NCBI RefSeq assembly: GCF_947507565.1
Contig: NC_089180.1
Span: 1,426,001 to 1,490,000, forward strand
Length of the DNA: 64,000 nucleotides
Direction: 5' to 3'
From: Oscarella lobularis
Lineage: Eukaryota > Porifera > Homoscleromorpha > Homosclerophorida > Oscarellidae
The notes under the pieces were generated by a model, which was given only the letters and a program-made list of their open reading frames with translations, was not told where the DNA came from and made no database searches. Positions 22,695-32,997 of this stretch are shown piece after piece. Position 1 is the stretch's first letter, and the number at the start of each line of letters is the position of its first letter. The position numbers and the translations under genes are program-made.

Positions 22695-23572
22695 ATGGGT
22701 CGTCCAACGACGACGGAACCCGATCAAGGAGCTCCGCCACCGATAAATCCAGCGACCGGCGAAATCGATCCATCGTACGACGGGAAACGCGTCCGAAAAG
22801 AGGTAAATCGCAAAACGATCGACTACAACTCGTACGTTCTACGTCACATCGAGGTAAGGTCAAGGAAGGCAGAAATCGTCGCGCTATAGAACGAAACCCC
22901 GAAACTGTTGTACAGAGCCGCGTATGGCAAAGGGGACCGCAGGATCGAAAAGCGATTCAACCCGACATCTGTTACTATGGAGAGGTCATTTAATTAATTT
23001 AAAACAATTAATTCAATTATGTTATTAGTTGCTTGCACCGATGATTTACGCTGATAATCCGGTGAACGCCGTTACGACGGAATTCGTTTGCACTTCAACC
23101 AAGAAATTTCGTTGTCCAATTTTTGAGGGTAAGTGTGGGGAATTTTTTTCGATTATTTTTCGTAAACGAGGCCAATGGGCAGTGGACTCCGGAAGGCTAC
23201 GTTTGATGACTGGCGCATCGAGCGGAGAATTCACCCTCTGGAATGGCCTCACTTTCAATTTCAAAACGATTCTCCAAGTACGACACTACATCAGTCATTT
23301 TCCCAATAATAGTATTATTATTAGGCTCATGATTCTGCGGTGAGAACGATGACGTGGAGTCACAACGATCTGTGGCTAATTTCACAGTGGATATTGGCAG
23401 ACGAATATGAACAATGTTCACATGTTGCAAGGACACAAGAAGCCGTCAGGGAAGCAAGGTAAACATAGACCACGTGACATTGCTTATATATTTATTCTTT
23501 TTAGTGTTTGTCCGACTGATGCAAAGTTCACCGCGTGCTCTGACGACGGGACTGTGCGCATTATCATCATAA
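22695..23572 (+). pseudogene. WDR33 N-terminal fragment (pre-mRNA 3'-end processing, CPSF)
   Basis: WDR33 is the CPSF subunit that helps read the AAUAAA signal. The ATG at 22695 starts MGRPTTTEPDQG..., and DGKRVRKEVNRKTIDYN matches the conserved WDR33 N-terminus. Later blocks follow in order: QPDICYYGE (about 22960), [20 protein letters not shown] (about 23050), [20 protein letters not shown] (about 23200), WSHNDLWL (about 23355), [11 protein letters not shown] (about 23407) and [17 protein letters not shown] (about 23512). Frame changes are needed near 23185, 23385 and 23440, beyond the ordinary introns. The WD40 propeller stops after its second or third blade, and TRAF-like sequence follows within about 200 bases. 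Identity is firm; the copy is truncated and broken. Confidence 0.82.
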
Positions 23573-23799
23573 TCATCATACTCTTCAATATCCCAGTCCG
23601 TTGGTACCGGGAGAGAGGGCTTGTTTTTTGCTCCGGTGAAGAGCAACAAGCCGGTGGCGGTGATGCCTTTACCGTTGCCTATTCCTGTTTCCTCAATTCA
23701 TCGCGACGAAGGCAGAGTCGGTGACGTCGTTGACGTCGTCTTCCAACCAAATCCGTCAAGATGAACAAGGTCTACGATTTCGAGAAACAGCTGAGCAGC

Positions 23800-24037
23800 G
23801 TCGATTGAATGCAGGCGTCGCGCGACATCGCGACATCGCGATGGGCCGAGGTCGACTTGCGCATACAAGTCCTCGAGACGTGCTCGTACGACGGCGTGCT
23901 CGTCTGGCGTCGACGTCAGGACGCGATCAGCGGCCGAACGCCGTCGCTCTACTCGCCACCTTTCTACACGAGTCGACACGGGCTACAAGATGTGCGGACG
24001 CGTTTATTTGAACGGGGACGGGATGGGCAAAGGAACG
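23800..24037 (+). pseudogene. TRAF-family MATH (TRAF-C) domain fragment
   Basis: TRAF adaptors couple TNF-receptor-type receptors to ubiquitin and NF-kB/MAPK signalling through the MATH domain. The blocks WAEVDLRIQVLETCSYDGVL-VW, RRQDAISGRTPSLYSPPFYT, GYKMCGRVYLNGDGMGKGT match TRAF2/3/5-type MATH domains in order. The first two lie in one frame and the third in another (a shift near 23983). The segment between VLVW and RRQ is shortened. Sequence ends exactly at GKGT (24037), where TMEM184 homology begins in a different frame, so the C-terminal half of the domain is missing. Confidence 0.75.
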
Positions 24038-24386
24038 CAATCACATTGGCTCTCTACTCTTTGGTCCTATTCTATTGTGCCCACAAAGGAAATACTTAGA
24101 CCCCACAAACCTGTTTTGAAATTTCTAGCCGTCAAATCTGTAGTATTCTTCTCCTTTTGGCAAGGAAAGAACCCCTTTTATTCATTTGAAAAATTGGCTA
24201 ATTATGTATCTACCTGCAGGTGTTGCACTTGACGTCGCCGAAGAAGTTGGCCTCATCAAATCAGCCGTTGACGTCACGGACAAAACAGTCGGTCAGGAAT
24301 CCATAGCGACGCTATACAAAATTTCATCATAACAATTGAAATGTTCTTTGCCGCCATTCTTCTCTGGTACGCCTTTCCGCACAAGG

Positions 24387-24442
<56 letters not shown>

Positions 24443-24732
24443 AATCGGCGTAAGGGCGAGGAGGGGCGCGGCATACCGATGAAAGGGATCTCGTCGAATA
24501 TTCTCCATACGCTCAATCCCACCGACATCGTCAGCGACGCCGTGCCGTGCACAATTTTGCGCCCGCCTATCAGCAGTACATGAAGCACGTTGAGAGAGAG
24601 GAGGACGAGGATGATGACGAGCATGAGGACGTTGTGCTGCGTAATGGGCATGCTGGGATCGTTGGATTGGATGCCGGACGACGGCGGGACAACGAGACGA
24701 CGCGAATGTTAGATTCCGACGACGAGATCTAG
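24034..24732 (+). pseudogene. TMEM184 C-terminal fragment
   Basis: TMEM184 proteins are seven-pass membrane proteins of the OST-alpha/TMEM184 family. Blocks match TMEM184A/B in order: ITLALYSLVLFYCAHK, PVLKFLAVKSVVFFSFWQG (24040-24165), NFIITIEMFFAAILLWYAFP with HKVY (24320-24390), IPMKGISSNILHTLNPTDIV (24473-24530), HNFAPAYQQYMKHVE (24549-24597), and the ending DNETTRMLDSDDEI-stop (24691-24732), which is the family's typical C-terminus. A CTAT microsatellite lies inside the coding exon after KVY. A 5-bp tandem duplication (ccgtg twice, about 24540-24549) shifts the frame between SDA and HNF. The N-terminal half is absent. Identity is strong. Confidence 0.82.
24388..24440 (+). repeat. (CTAT)13 microsatellite inside a TMEM184 exon
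   Basis: Thirteen tandem tetranucleotides lie between the conserved KVY and IPMKGIS segments and are translated as a YLSI repeat, leaving the frame open. Confidence 0.95.
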
Positions 24733-24734
24733 AT

Positions 24735-25095
24735 GTATTAGAACTGAACTTTGCTGTAATTGCATGTAGTCTTTGCAGGTAGTCTTTGCAGATATACAAT
24801 ATGATAATATTATACGCAATATTTCAACGCGTTGTGGTTGTGAACATTGGGCTGATACAGCGGTATCTATTGCTTTTGTCTGATGCCCGTATGTCCGGGT
24901 AGGGTAAACGGCTTTTCAAGGAAAATCGAGGGAAAAGGCGTTACCCTACAATATACGGGATTTTAGGTGTCTGTGTGTTTGTCTTTCTCTCTGGTACACA
25001 TTTTTTTGGCGCTTTTTCAGTTTATTACTTCATCAAAACAGTGTACAGAGTTTAAAAGTAAAAACTAAAAAAATTAAAAAGCAGCGTCGCCTTGC
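24735..25095. other. 3' flanking sequence, no gene recognised
   Basis: This is spacer between the convergent TMEM184 and FBXO11-like fragments. A short inverted match (TAGGGTAAACGGC / GGCGTTACCCTA, about 24900-24950) is visible. Confidence 0.4.
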
Positions 25096-25105
25096 TGTAC
25101 ATCAT

Positions 25106-25442
25106 GCACAGTTTGTATAGATAACAGTGTTGTGAATTCTATTCTGCAGGGGATCGCTGCCAGAACGGATCTGCACTCCAGCCACAGTATTTCCTAAAAA
25201 GACGATGTAGTATTATCTGCACGCGTTTTGATTCAACTTACGGTATATATCATTGCTCTCCAGCAGACCGCGTCCATTTGAGAAAATGCAGACACCTAAG
25301 ATAAAACAGGTGCGTTTAGGTAAATAGATTGATTTCATCACGTCCATTACCTCCTTGCTTTCCGTTGAATATCTTATTTCCTTTCAAGGTTGGATTGCTG
25401 TTTGAAGTGATCCACACTCCGGCGTACTGGTTGCCATAGATA
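25106..25442 (-). pseudogene. FBXO11-type parallel beta-helix fragment
   Basis: FBXO11 is an SCF ubiquitin-ligase receptor whose substrate side is a right-handed beta-helix of short repeats. Minus-strand exons give [20 protein letters not shown] and [10 protein letters not shown] (25442-25352), VCIFSNGRGLLESNDIY (about 25297-25243) and NTVAGVQIRSGSDPLQNRIH with NTVIYTNCA-stop (about 25197-25106). The alternating 'N.I..G..GGV.I', 'G.G.LE.NDIY' and 'AGV.I..GS.P' pattern is that of FBXO10/11. The frame stays open across the three exons, but only about 90 residues of helix are present and the conserved C-terminal zinc finger is missing. It may also be a stand-alone beta-helix protein. Confidence 0.7.
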
Positions 25443-25559
25443 TCCAAAACTGGCCACAACCCTACTACGTAAAATTGTCAGCATTGAACCTATCTCTTAG
25501 CCTTCATTACAAAATCGATCGACCTTTGCACAGAAATAATTAGACAAGAAGCCCCCAAA

Positions 25560-26095
25560 GTTAAAATGACTCACAGAGTCAATGTGCAGTCGAAACATAA
25601 TCGACCTCGCGTTCGAAAAGACGGATGCGTTTGGAGACGACAAGATGGCGACAAGCTGAAAGCCGAACAGGGATTGCAGTCGGCATTGACTACTTTTCCC
25701 TAGAGGGCGTGGCGAATTAATTATTTAATTAGTGACTTCTTCGAAATGTATCCGTTTTTACCTTCTGGAAAAGTTGGACGGCGCAGCCCGTTGCTTCCGT
25801 TGTTCCTTCGGTCGAACAAATAAGCGCGACGTTCGAAGCGATGCCGTATTCGTCGAAAACTCCCCATCGTAGATGAGCCCATTCGTGAACGATCATTTTC
25901 TCAGCCGGACTTATGTCTTGGTTACTAGAGAATGACGTCTAGGAGGTAAGTGGAGTGGGTGGGGTCCCCTTTTACCTCAGTCAGTCTATCCGTGGTCTAT
26001 CCGGCGTTATGTGCATGTATTCGCCTTCCATGCCACACACGCTGCCTCGTCGACTCAGCACATTTGAAGTTGACTAAAGAATTCGTGTAACGTAA
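25560..26095 (-). pseudogene. CLCA-family metalloprotease fragment
   Basis: CLCA proteins are secreted, self-cleaving zinc proteases that regulate chloride channels. The minus strand at about 25915-25765 reads MIVHEWAHLRWGVFDEYG, the family's HExxH-type motif in its diagnostic context, then GCAVQLFQK. About 25700-25570 reads ARSIMFRLHIDS, matching the 'ASIMF....S' block that follows. Upstream (about 26050-25980) is VCGMEGEYMHITPD. The VWA domain expected downstream is not found; FBXO11-like sequence appears instead. Upstream, VPS13 homology abuts at about 26.1 kb. Identity is good, and the fragment is short. Confidence 0.68.
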
Positions 26096-29000
26096 AGATG
26101 AAAGGAAGAAGCAAGACTTGCCTTTGTTGGCTTTCTTGCCAGTTCCGGAAGAGGCAAACTCTCAGCAATCTAAAAATCGTACAGAGTGTGTATCATTTGC
26201 ATGCCTGGATTTCGCTATCACCTTGATCATGGTCTGAATCTTTTTGTCCGAGAGAGAGAATTCAATTGCAGGCAAAACTGCAGCCAACGTAACTCTGATG
26301 CAACGTCATATATCGATTACATTAGAAATAGATTTTGGTGTAAGCACGAACTCGGGTAAGCGAGTGTCGTTTGGCACAATAGACTTCCTCAGAGTCAACT
26401 CAAGTCCAAGAGGCTGAATCAGGTAGAGTGGTGATGCAGGCAAGTGCTTAGAATCCTCCCAAACCAATCCTGATCATAAGAAAAAGTGTAAGTGTAAGTG
26501 AGGTTCCAAGTACAACTACAGAGATACAACTCGTACTCGTGGGAGCTACAAATGCAGAAATTTCGGTCACATCTAGAGTGAACTCGTCGTACGCTTGATC
26601 GCCGAGTTGCTGTTGCGATGCGTTCTAAAGCACAGAGGCAAACATGCAGTGCACTGGCGTAAGTAAAACGTACCTCAGGAAGATCTCCTTGCAACTGGGA
26701 CTTGAGAGAAAATTGTCCCAAGTCAATGTTTGAAGATCTAGCTCAGGATGCATTGCAGAAATAACAAAGCCATCAACATTAGAGCGATTACTCGGTCAGT
26801 CGGCCACTCTCTGGAAGAATGAAGCAGGAGGAACGTCCTCGAATAGCCACGTCAAAAAGCTAAAAATAACTGTTTTGCTAAAAGGAATGAAACGTCGAGG
26901 CATAGGGTACGCTGGGCTGATCAAGAGCCTGCTGAAGCGATGCTTGGCCGCCTTCTCTCAGATGACTCAACTGATCGCGAGCAGCAGAAAACATTCTAAA
27001 GAAGCAAACGTCAAGTATGTTATAATAGGTATTAGAACTGAAAAAACTACGTTTCTAGCTGAATGTTTTCTGGAAGCTGAAAAGCAGAAATAAGTAGTGG
27101 GCTAGATGCAAAACGAAGCCGAATTGTGATTTCAAAAAGCCCAATCTTATGGGTTTTCTACCATGTCCACTGTTATATCTGAAGGTTGAAGTTCGACCCT
27201 CGATTTGTTATCTACGCTCCTGACTGAGTGGATTGACTTCAAAGCTCACAGAAACGAGTGACTGACCTGTAAGAGCTAACGCTAACAAGTCAAAAAACAC
27301 TCACAAAAAGTCTACCCGGTTCTAAAAGCCTCGGCTGCAGTAGGACCGGAACAAACCCTTCAACATCTACGCCAAATACGCTCAAAGTAGACGCAGACGC
27401 GTGAACACTAACATCGAACAGGTGCAAGCCTTCTTCATAAAACAAAAGCACTGCCCACCTGATTCCCTTAGCTGATGGCCTTAATTCAACACCTGTTTCC
27501 GTTCCGACCAGCTTAGCATTGACAAGGGTACTAAAATTTTGCTGTCTACCTAAAACAGGATGGGAAGGGTGGGCCAAACTAACCAGCCGTTGTCTCGTTC
27601 AACGGATGCCACGAGAAATGCTAGTTTGAACTTCAACTTGATCTCAACGTACTGACAGAGAAACCCAGTATTCAGTAAATTGAAAAAAATAAGATACATC
27701 TTATTGTACCTCTTTGGGAAATTCTGCAATAGATGAATCGTCGCTGTAGCCGATCGCCTCAAAAAGCCTTTTCTTTTCAATTGTTTCTCCTGATGGGAAC
27801 AGATAGACGCACTAATAAAAACGTGGCGAGATTCTCCTCACCAGCAACTTCAGCACACGGTCACAACCCCTTTATCAGTCTTCTTTTGAAACAGACGCGA
27901 AAAGCCCTTCTTTTTCGTCTTGGATGCTTTCGCTGCAGCCTTTTCCTCTTGGCGTTTTCGAGCCTGCATGCGTCAAGGGCATAATTAATTAAGTAAGTAC
28001 TTACATCCGCTTCCGCTAGACCCCTTTCAAGGGTGATATTGTAAACATCCAAGCGATCTTCCAGCTCCTGCATTGAAAGAATCTGCTGTGGGGGAAATGA
28101 CTTCGACGAAAAATTCCCTACCTCGAGTTGGTCCTTCTCATAGCGTTTCCCTAAAAGTTTTCTTAGGTAGAGATATCTGTATGACTTGGCTTGGCGTCTG
28201 GAAAAGAAGGAGTCAAAAATAGCGGTAAGGGAGATGACAAAACAAACCGATGATTGCGAATGTGTTTCCATGACCACATTCTCGATCGCCTGCGAACGTC
28301 TTAAAAAAGAACAGCATTGAAGGCGTACTTCCACCTAAGGTTTATATAATTAGTTAAGACCCAAAGACATACGTATTGACTAATAGGATACCAGAGGCGA
28401 ACGTTCTCTTTGCCTCTTGGGCGTCCTGGAGCCTTGTACTTGATGTATTTCTGATTGAGCACCATCATGTCGAAATTTTCAAGAGGGTGCAGTATTTGAA
28501 GAAACTAATATCTGATATACCAAAGGATGACACAATAATGCTCGTGCCTTTACCTGTCTCCGAGAAAGGTGAAAACTGATTTGTTCCACACAACAAAATT
28601 TAGCAGCACCTAATTTATTTATTTATTTATTTATCAATGCAATTATTCGTGAAGATAAGCTTCATCCTACTCTTGGTACGCTCATGTCTACTCCAGGTTT
28701 GTTGTTCAGCATGAGCTCAAAGGAGCCAATACTAAAGCAAAGGACAAGTCACTTCTCTCGCATGCTAACGTATGATTTTCTTTAGAGAGACTGCTGTCTC
28801 GCCTTGCAATTCTATTAAAAAGATTTCTCTATTGCAATAAATCTAAACAGTAAATCACGCCCACGTAGTAACCTGCCTTCCATTCATCTAATGGCAGATC
28901 AACCATCTGTCGTGGACTTGGGTTCCAATAGATGGCCAAACACTTCAGTTTTAAAAGCTACAAGAGGAAAGACCGTTGCAAAAATGTTTCATGGTAATAG

Positions 29001-29400
29001 AAACAAGGTAGACGCCATGTGCGTACCAGAGAAAAAACGGTACCTTGTAGATTTGGTCCACTGATTCCTTTATCACTTTTTCAACGTAATCTGAATCCGT
29101 TGTCTTTACGGAAATTTCCTCCAAAGTGACACCAAAGGCAAACGAATGATCCGGATCAGATACCTTTGGAAAATATGAATGGCAATTATTACACGCCTTG
29201 ATAAATTCTTTGCTTACGTTGTCAACGTTTTCGATTAGGAGCTAGAAAAAATGATTGACTAAACGAACCCCCCTCTTTTCGCCAATATAACTCACTTCCA
29301 AATTTTTCACAATTTGCGTTACAACCTTTTCAATAAATTTGCCACTTTTTTTCTCCCTTTAGAAATCCTGCAAAAAATCATCAAACTTTTGAACAAATGA
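26096..29400 (-). pseudogene. VPS13 fragment (bridge-like lipid-transfer protein), N-terminal quarter
   Basis: VPS13 proteins carry lipids between organelles along a long beta-groove. Minus-strand exons run N to C from 29.4 to 26.1 kb: GKFIEKVVTQIVKNLE; SDPDHSFAFGVTLEEISVKT; RLWYPISQYV; RQAKSYRYLYLRKLLGKRYE; QELEDRLDVYNITLERGLAE; KKGFFASVS; RLFEAIGYSDDSSIAEFPKE; VEIKLKFKLAFLVASVERDN; VNAKLVGTETGVELRPSAKG; ASLQQALDQPSVPYA; SSNIDLGQFSLKSQLQGDLP; LGDQAYDEFTLDVTEISAFV; IVPNDTRLPEF; EFSLSDKKIQTMIKV and LPLPELARKP. These are in the order expected from VPS13A/C. The first about 150 and the last about 2,000 residues are missing, and CLCA sequence takes over at about 26.1 kb. Several blocks lie in unlinked frames. 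Identity is strong from collinearity. Confidence 0.78.
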
Positions 29401-29409
29401 AGAGACGTG

Positions 29410-30165
29410 CTTGTCTACTTCTTACCCTCCTCCTCAAATCGCATGTTAATTCGAGTCGGCGACGGCGGACGCGCGGCGACAGCCTGCGAGTCGTCGTCGT
29501 TGAGATCCCGGAAAACGTCGTCGGAAGCCGAGGGAGCCGACGAAACGGTCGCTTTCGCTTCCGCGGCTTCGTTCTTTTCAGCATCTCTATAATTAATTAA
29601 TCACGTGATCATTTTAATTATTTTCAATTTTTTACGAGTCTGATGAACTCGCCGATCCGCCGAAAATGTCTTCGTCTGTTACGCCTACTGAATTTAGAAG
29701 CGCTTGCTGTGGAAGGACAGGGTAGAGTGGGCGTGGTTTTCGTAGCGAACCTGCTGGGTGACGATCGCGATTTTCCTCCTAAAAGCGACGAGATTCCATC
29801 GATATCGAGTTCTAAGATGAACTAGCGTACCATTGGCTCTCGTTCGGGCTCTGCTTCGTCCTCCCTATACGAGAAATGAAATGCTTCGAGTGTTAGAACG
29901 CCTTACGACGATTCGTCGAATACTCCCGCTTTTCTCTTCTTTTTCTCGTCGCCGCCTGCGTTTAAGCTCCAATGAAAGGTCTCGAGTATGATTTCGAGCG
30001 ATTTCTTCCATTTCTTCGGCTTGTTGCCCCGAAGGAGGCCCCACCTAGGAATGCAGTCGAATTTCCGCGAAAATCCCCAGTGTTCCGACTCACCGATTCG
30101 TCGTCGTCATCGTCGGCGCTGCTAATATCGCTTTCGAGCGAATCTGCGACAAAAAATCACGTGGT
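29410..30165 (-). other. acidic, low-complexity gene, unassigned (minus strand)
   Basis: Minus-strand exon-like pieces run SDSLESDISSADDDDES (about 30150-30095), LNAGGDEKKKRKAGVFDESS (about 29965-29908), EDEAEPEREPMV (about 29862-29830), VTDEDIFGGSASSSD (about 29680-29640), and DAEKNEAAEAKATVSSAPSA with DDVFRDLNDDDSQAVAARPP SPTRINMRFEEEG (29584-29430). This is an acidic, Ser-rich, probably disordered protein of nuclear or endosomal-adaptor style. 'D(I/V)F' spacing recalls several unrelated acidic proteins, so I give no name. Splice sites look normal and no stop interrupts the pieces. Confidence 0.42.
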
Positions 30166-30356
30166 TGGAGAAAATAAATAATAATTAAACACGTTTAAAC
30201 AAAGAGTCCTCAAAATCTTTCCTCACTACTAATTAGAACTATGAATAAGATGCACATAAGTAGATCGAGTTAAACCTGCGTACATACGTGGACTAAAATT
30301 TCGTGCTCTGTTAGCCCGCACAAATATTACCCTCAGGTAATTAAAAATAATGCGAA

Positions 30357-31030
30357 CACCTCTTGTGCGTACAGGATCGGCCTAAGCGACGAAATATCGC
30401 TTTCGCCGCGCTCGTCGGCTAGCTATTCCAGTACTTTAATGTTTCCTTGAGCGATTGAAATCAAGAATTAGGACGAGGAATTTATCTACGAAGCGAGGAA
30501 GGTACAACAAACTCGACGCTTCATTCATTGTGTAAACCCCGTATGTCATCAGAAGTTTGGGCTGTTTCAAGCGACGAAAATATCACTTTCGCCGTTCGTC
30601 GACTAGCTATTCCTGTACTCTAATGTTTACTTGAGCGACTGAAATCAAGAATTGAGACTAGGAATTTATCTACGAAGCGAGGAAGGTACAACAAACTCGA
30701 TGCATGCTTCATTCGTCGTAAACTCCGTATATTGCTTCACCTTACGACTTTTTGACTTGGAGAAGTTCGAGATGTCTTGCGCAATCAACAGTCGTTTACG
30801 AGACTCGTTGTCAGATGCGTTTTTCACGTTGAATTAGACGACGACATACACAATGAATGAAGCGTCGAATTTGTTGTACCTTCATCGCTTCGTAGATAAA
30901 TCCCTAGTCCCAATTCTTGATTTTAATCGCTCAAGTAAACATTGGAGTAGTGGAAAAACTAGTCGATGAAGGGCGAAAGCGATCTTTCGTCGCTTAATTG
31001 AGTCGATCCTGCACGCGCGAGAGGCGTTCC
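30357..31030. repeat. foldback element: two direct and one inverted roughly 170-bp copies
   Basis: The segment gaatttatctacgaagcgag with aaggtacaacaaactcga and the preceding aagcgacgaaaatatc...ctttcgcc occurs at about 30370-30535 and again, about 175 bases later, at about 30570-30730. A third copy lies inverted at about 30840-31015 (ttgttgtacc...cttcgtagataaat...ggcgaaagcgat). The outer ends (gtacaggatcggcctaagcgacga / tcgtcgctt..gatcctgcac) are inverted repeats. This is a MITE or foldback-type non-autonomous element without a recognisable gene. Confidence 0.75.
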
Positions 31031-31224
31031 ACCATCTATACTACAATTCGCTCATTAAATAATTAATTAATAAGATAAGAAAATCGTCCGAGTGAAAAGC
31101 GGCACCCTAAAGCCGCTCATCTACATTGTATCGAAGAACATTTCTGCAATGTTCCTGTTTTTCTGTTAGGTAAATTTCTTTTCACCTCGAGTAGAGATGA
31201 GGCGTGGACCACGGTTCGATTAGA

Positions 31225-31435
31225 TTCGGAAATCTTCATCTTCATCATCTTCATCGATTTCCCTATAAAGAACCCCAAAAAATAGATCTGCTAATAAGTT
31301 AGGTGCCACAGCACTCTTCTTACCTTATGAGTTCTACAACAATGGTCTTGGCTTCGAGCTTCCGTCCGAAGTACTCAACGGCTTCAGCCAAAGGGATGCA
31401 GAGGTGTCCAAAGTCTTGCAATGTAGCTCCTAAAA
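31225..31435 (-). other. C-terminal exons of an unassigned gene
   Basis: Minus-strand LQDFGHLCIPLAEAVEYFGR-KLEAKTIVVELIR (31435-31325) splices to EIDEDDEDEDFRI-stop (31262-31222). A clean intron and an acidic tail suggest a genuine C-terminus. I do not recognise the family. Upstream frames at 31.45-31.65 kb (for example HFLLLQTVRKFGDRAKERGK) may belong to it. Confidence 0.4.
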
Positions 31436-31639
31436 AGATAACAATAAATTCTTAAAACAAATCGATTTTCAGCTCTTACCCATGCAATGATTGCAATGAT
31501 TGCATTTGCTGATAGCAATGCCCAAAATATGAAAAATGTGTTCCTTTTTCCCCTCTCTTTCGCACGGTCTCCGAATTTTCTAACAGTTTGTAGCAGCAGG
31601 AAGTGACGCACCTACAGAAAGAAAATCCTGCAGGCTGCT

Positions 31640-32368
31640 CAAATTCATAAGCATCTCTGTATGACGCACGTGACAAAATTTTCCTCGAGAATAGGCGGAT
31701 CCCACAATCGCTTCAGATCCATTTCGAGCATCTGTTCAATGCAGTGAAGTCCGCGATCGCGCGCTTTATCATGCTTACTTTCATTTGCCACTCTACTAGA
31801 TCGGTTCCCGGTGACCGGATGCTCCACTTGCAAGCGCGTGTTCATCTCCATGAAATAGAATTTCTTATCCACGTCCATAATAAACTCGACTGTCCCTAGA
31901 AAAAAAAATTCCTATACATAAATATTTGGTAATCGCAATTGACCGGCTCCGACGTAGCCCACTGCTTTCGCTGCTCGCACGGCGGCCAATCCGAGTTCAC
32001 GTCTCACTTGATCGTCCAATCCGGGCTAGAAGAGTAATCAAAAAATATATTTATTATTAGCACAAATAAATATTTCTCAGTACGGCCGGAGCTTCTTCTA
32101 TGATCTTTTGATGTCGTCTTTGAACGCTGCAATCTCTCTCGTATAGATAGACTGTATTGCCCAGTGTATCAGCAAACACTTGGATTTCGACGTGACTAGG
32201 CAGAAGATATAATAAGACGTCTGCAAGGAAATTAGTATTTAAGTTACCGTGGCTTCTCGACGTATTTCTCCACCAGCATTCGATCGTCGCCGAACGATTG
32301 CTTGGCCTCTCTTCTCGCGAATTCCAACTGATCATAGAATTCTGACAGATTCCTAACAATCCTCATAC
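31640..32368 (-). pseudogene. MCCC1 (3-methylcrotonyl-CoA carboxylase alpha) biotin-carboxylase fragment
   Basis: The protein carboxylates biotin in mitochondrial leucine breakdown. Minus-strand exons give [40 protein letters not shown] (32368-32249), [20 protein letters not shown] with [17 protein letters not shown] (about 32192-32082), the linker QVRRELGLAAVRAAKAVGYV (about 32020-31945), and [17 protein letters not shown] (about 31870-31800). [12 protein letters not shown] and [13 protein letters not shown] are the biotin-carboxylase core motifs, and the 'RREAK.SF.DD' stretch favours MCCC1. After EHPVT a small deletion shifts the frame ([10 protein letters not shown] lies in another frame), and the rest of the enzyme is missing. 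Upstream it run into an N gap, so the 5' end may simply be unsequenced. Confidence 0.75.
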
Positions 32369-32568
32369 NNNNNNNNNNNNNNNNNNNNNNNNNNNNNNNN
32401 NNNNNNNNNNNNNNNNNNNNNNNNNNNNNNNNNNNNNNNNNNNNNNNNNNNNNNNNNNNNNNNNNNNNNNNNNNNNNNNNNNNNNNNNNNNNNNNNNNNN
32501 NNNNNNNNNNNNNNNNNNNNNNNNNNNNNNNNNNNNNNNNNNNNNNNNNNNNNNNNNNNNNNNNNNNN
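32369..32568. other. assembly gap (200 N)
   Basis: Exactly 200 undetermined bases lie within or just 5' of the MCCC1-like gene; the round number suggests a scaffolding placeholder. The sequence after it (to 32.66 kb) has a minus-strand open frame I cannot assign. Confidence 0.98.
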
Positions 32569-32997
32569 CTTGGAGCTCGCTTTGTCGATTCGCAGTAGAG
32601 TCCCGCTCGTTGTCGGAATTCGCGTAACCAAATCGGCGGCCAACGAGGTCGAGCACGTGATAGGTCATAGCTTAGCTACAGTACTGTCAAAAAATTGTGT
32701 TCTTGTTTACAGTGCTATAGGAGAGTTGTCTGTCGAATGCTGTTAATTGAAACGTTGAAATCTTCGTAGCTTAATTTTTTATTGTTGTGGACTGAAGCGG
32801 TTGGAATTACGGGGACAGCACTTTTGACACTTTACTGGAAGGACGTGGATCAATTCTCAGGAAGAGAAATATCGAGGAACGTGGGACAATTTTTTTGGGG
32901 AGGGACATGGAGGGGGATTATCAGGAGGGGAATCATCTTCAGGTACCAAAGACCGAAAATATTAGTTATTGAATTTTTATTTTATTTTCTGTTTAGG

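Noticed and set aside
29410-30165. LEO1 or WASHC2 identity for the acidic gene
   Set aside because: Only generic acidic/Ser and D(I/V)F motifs match; no ordered series of conserved blocks was found.
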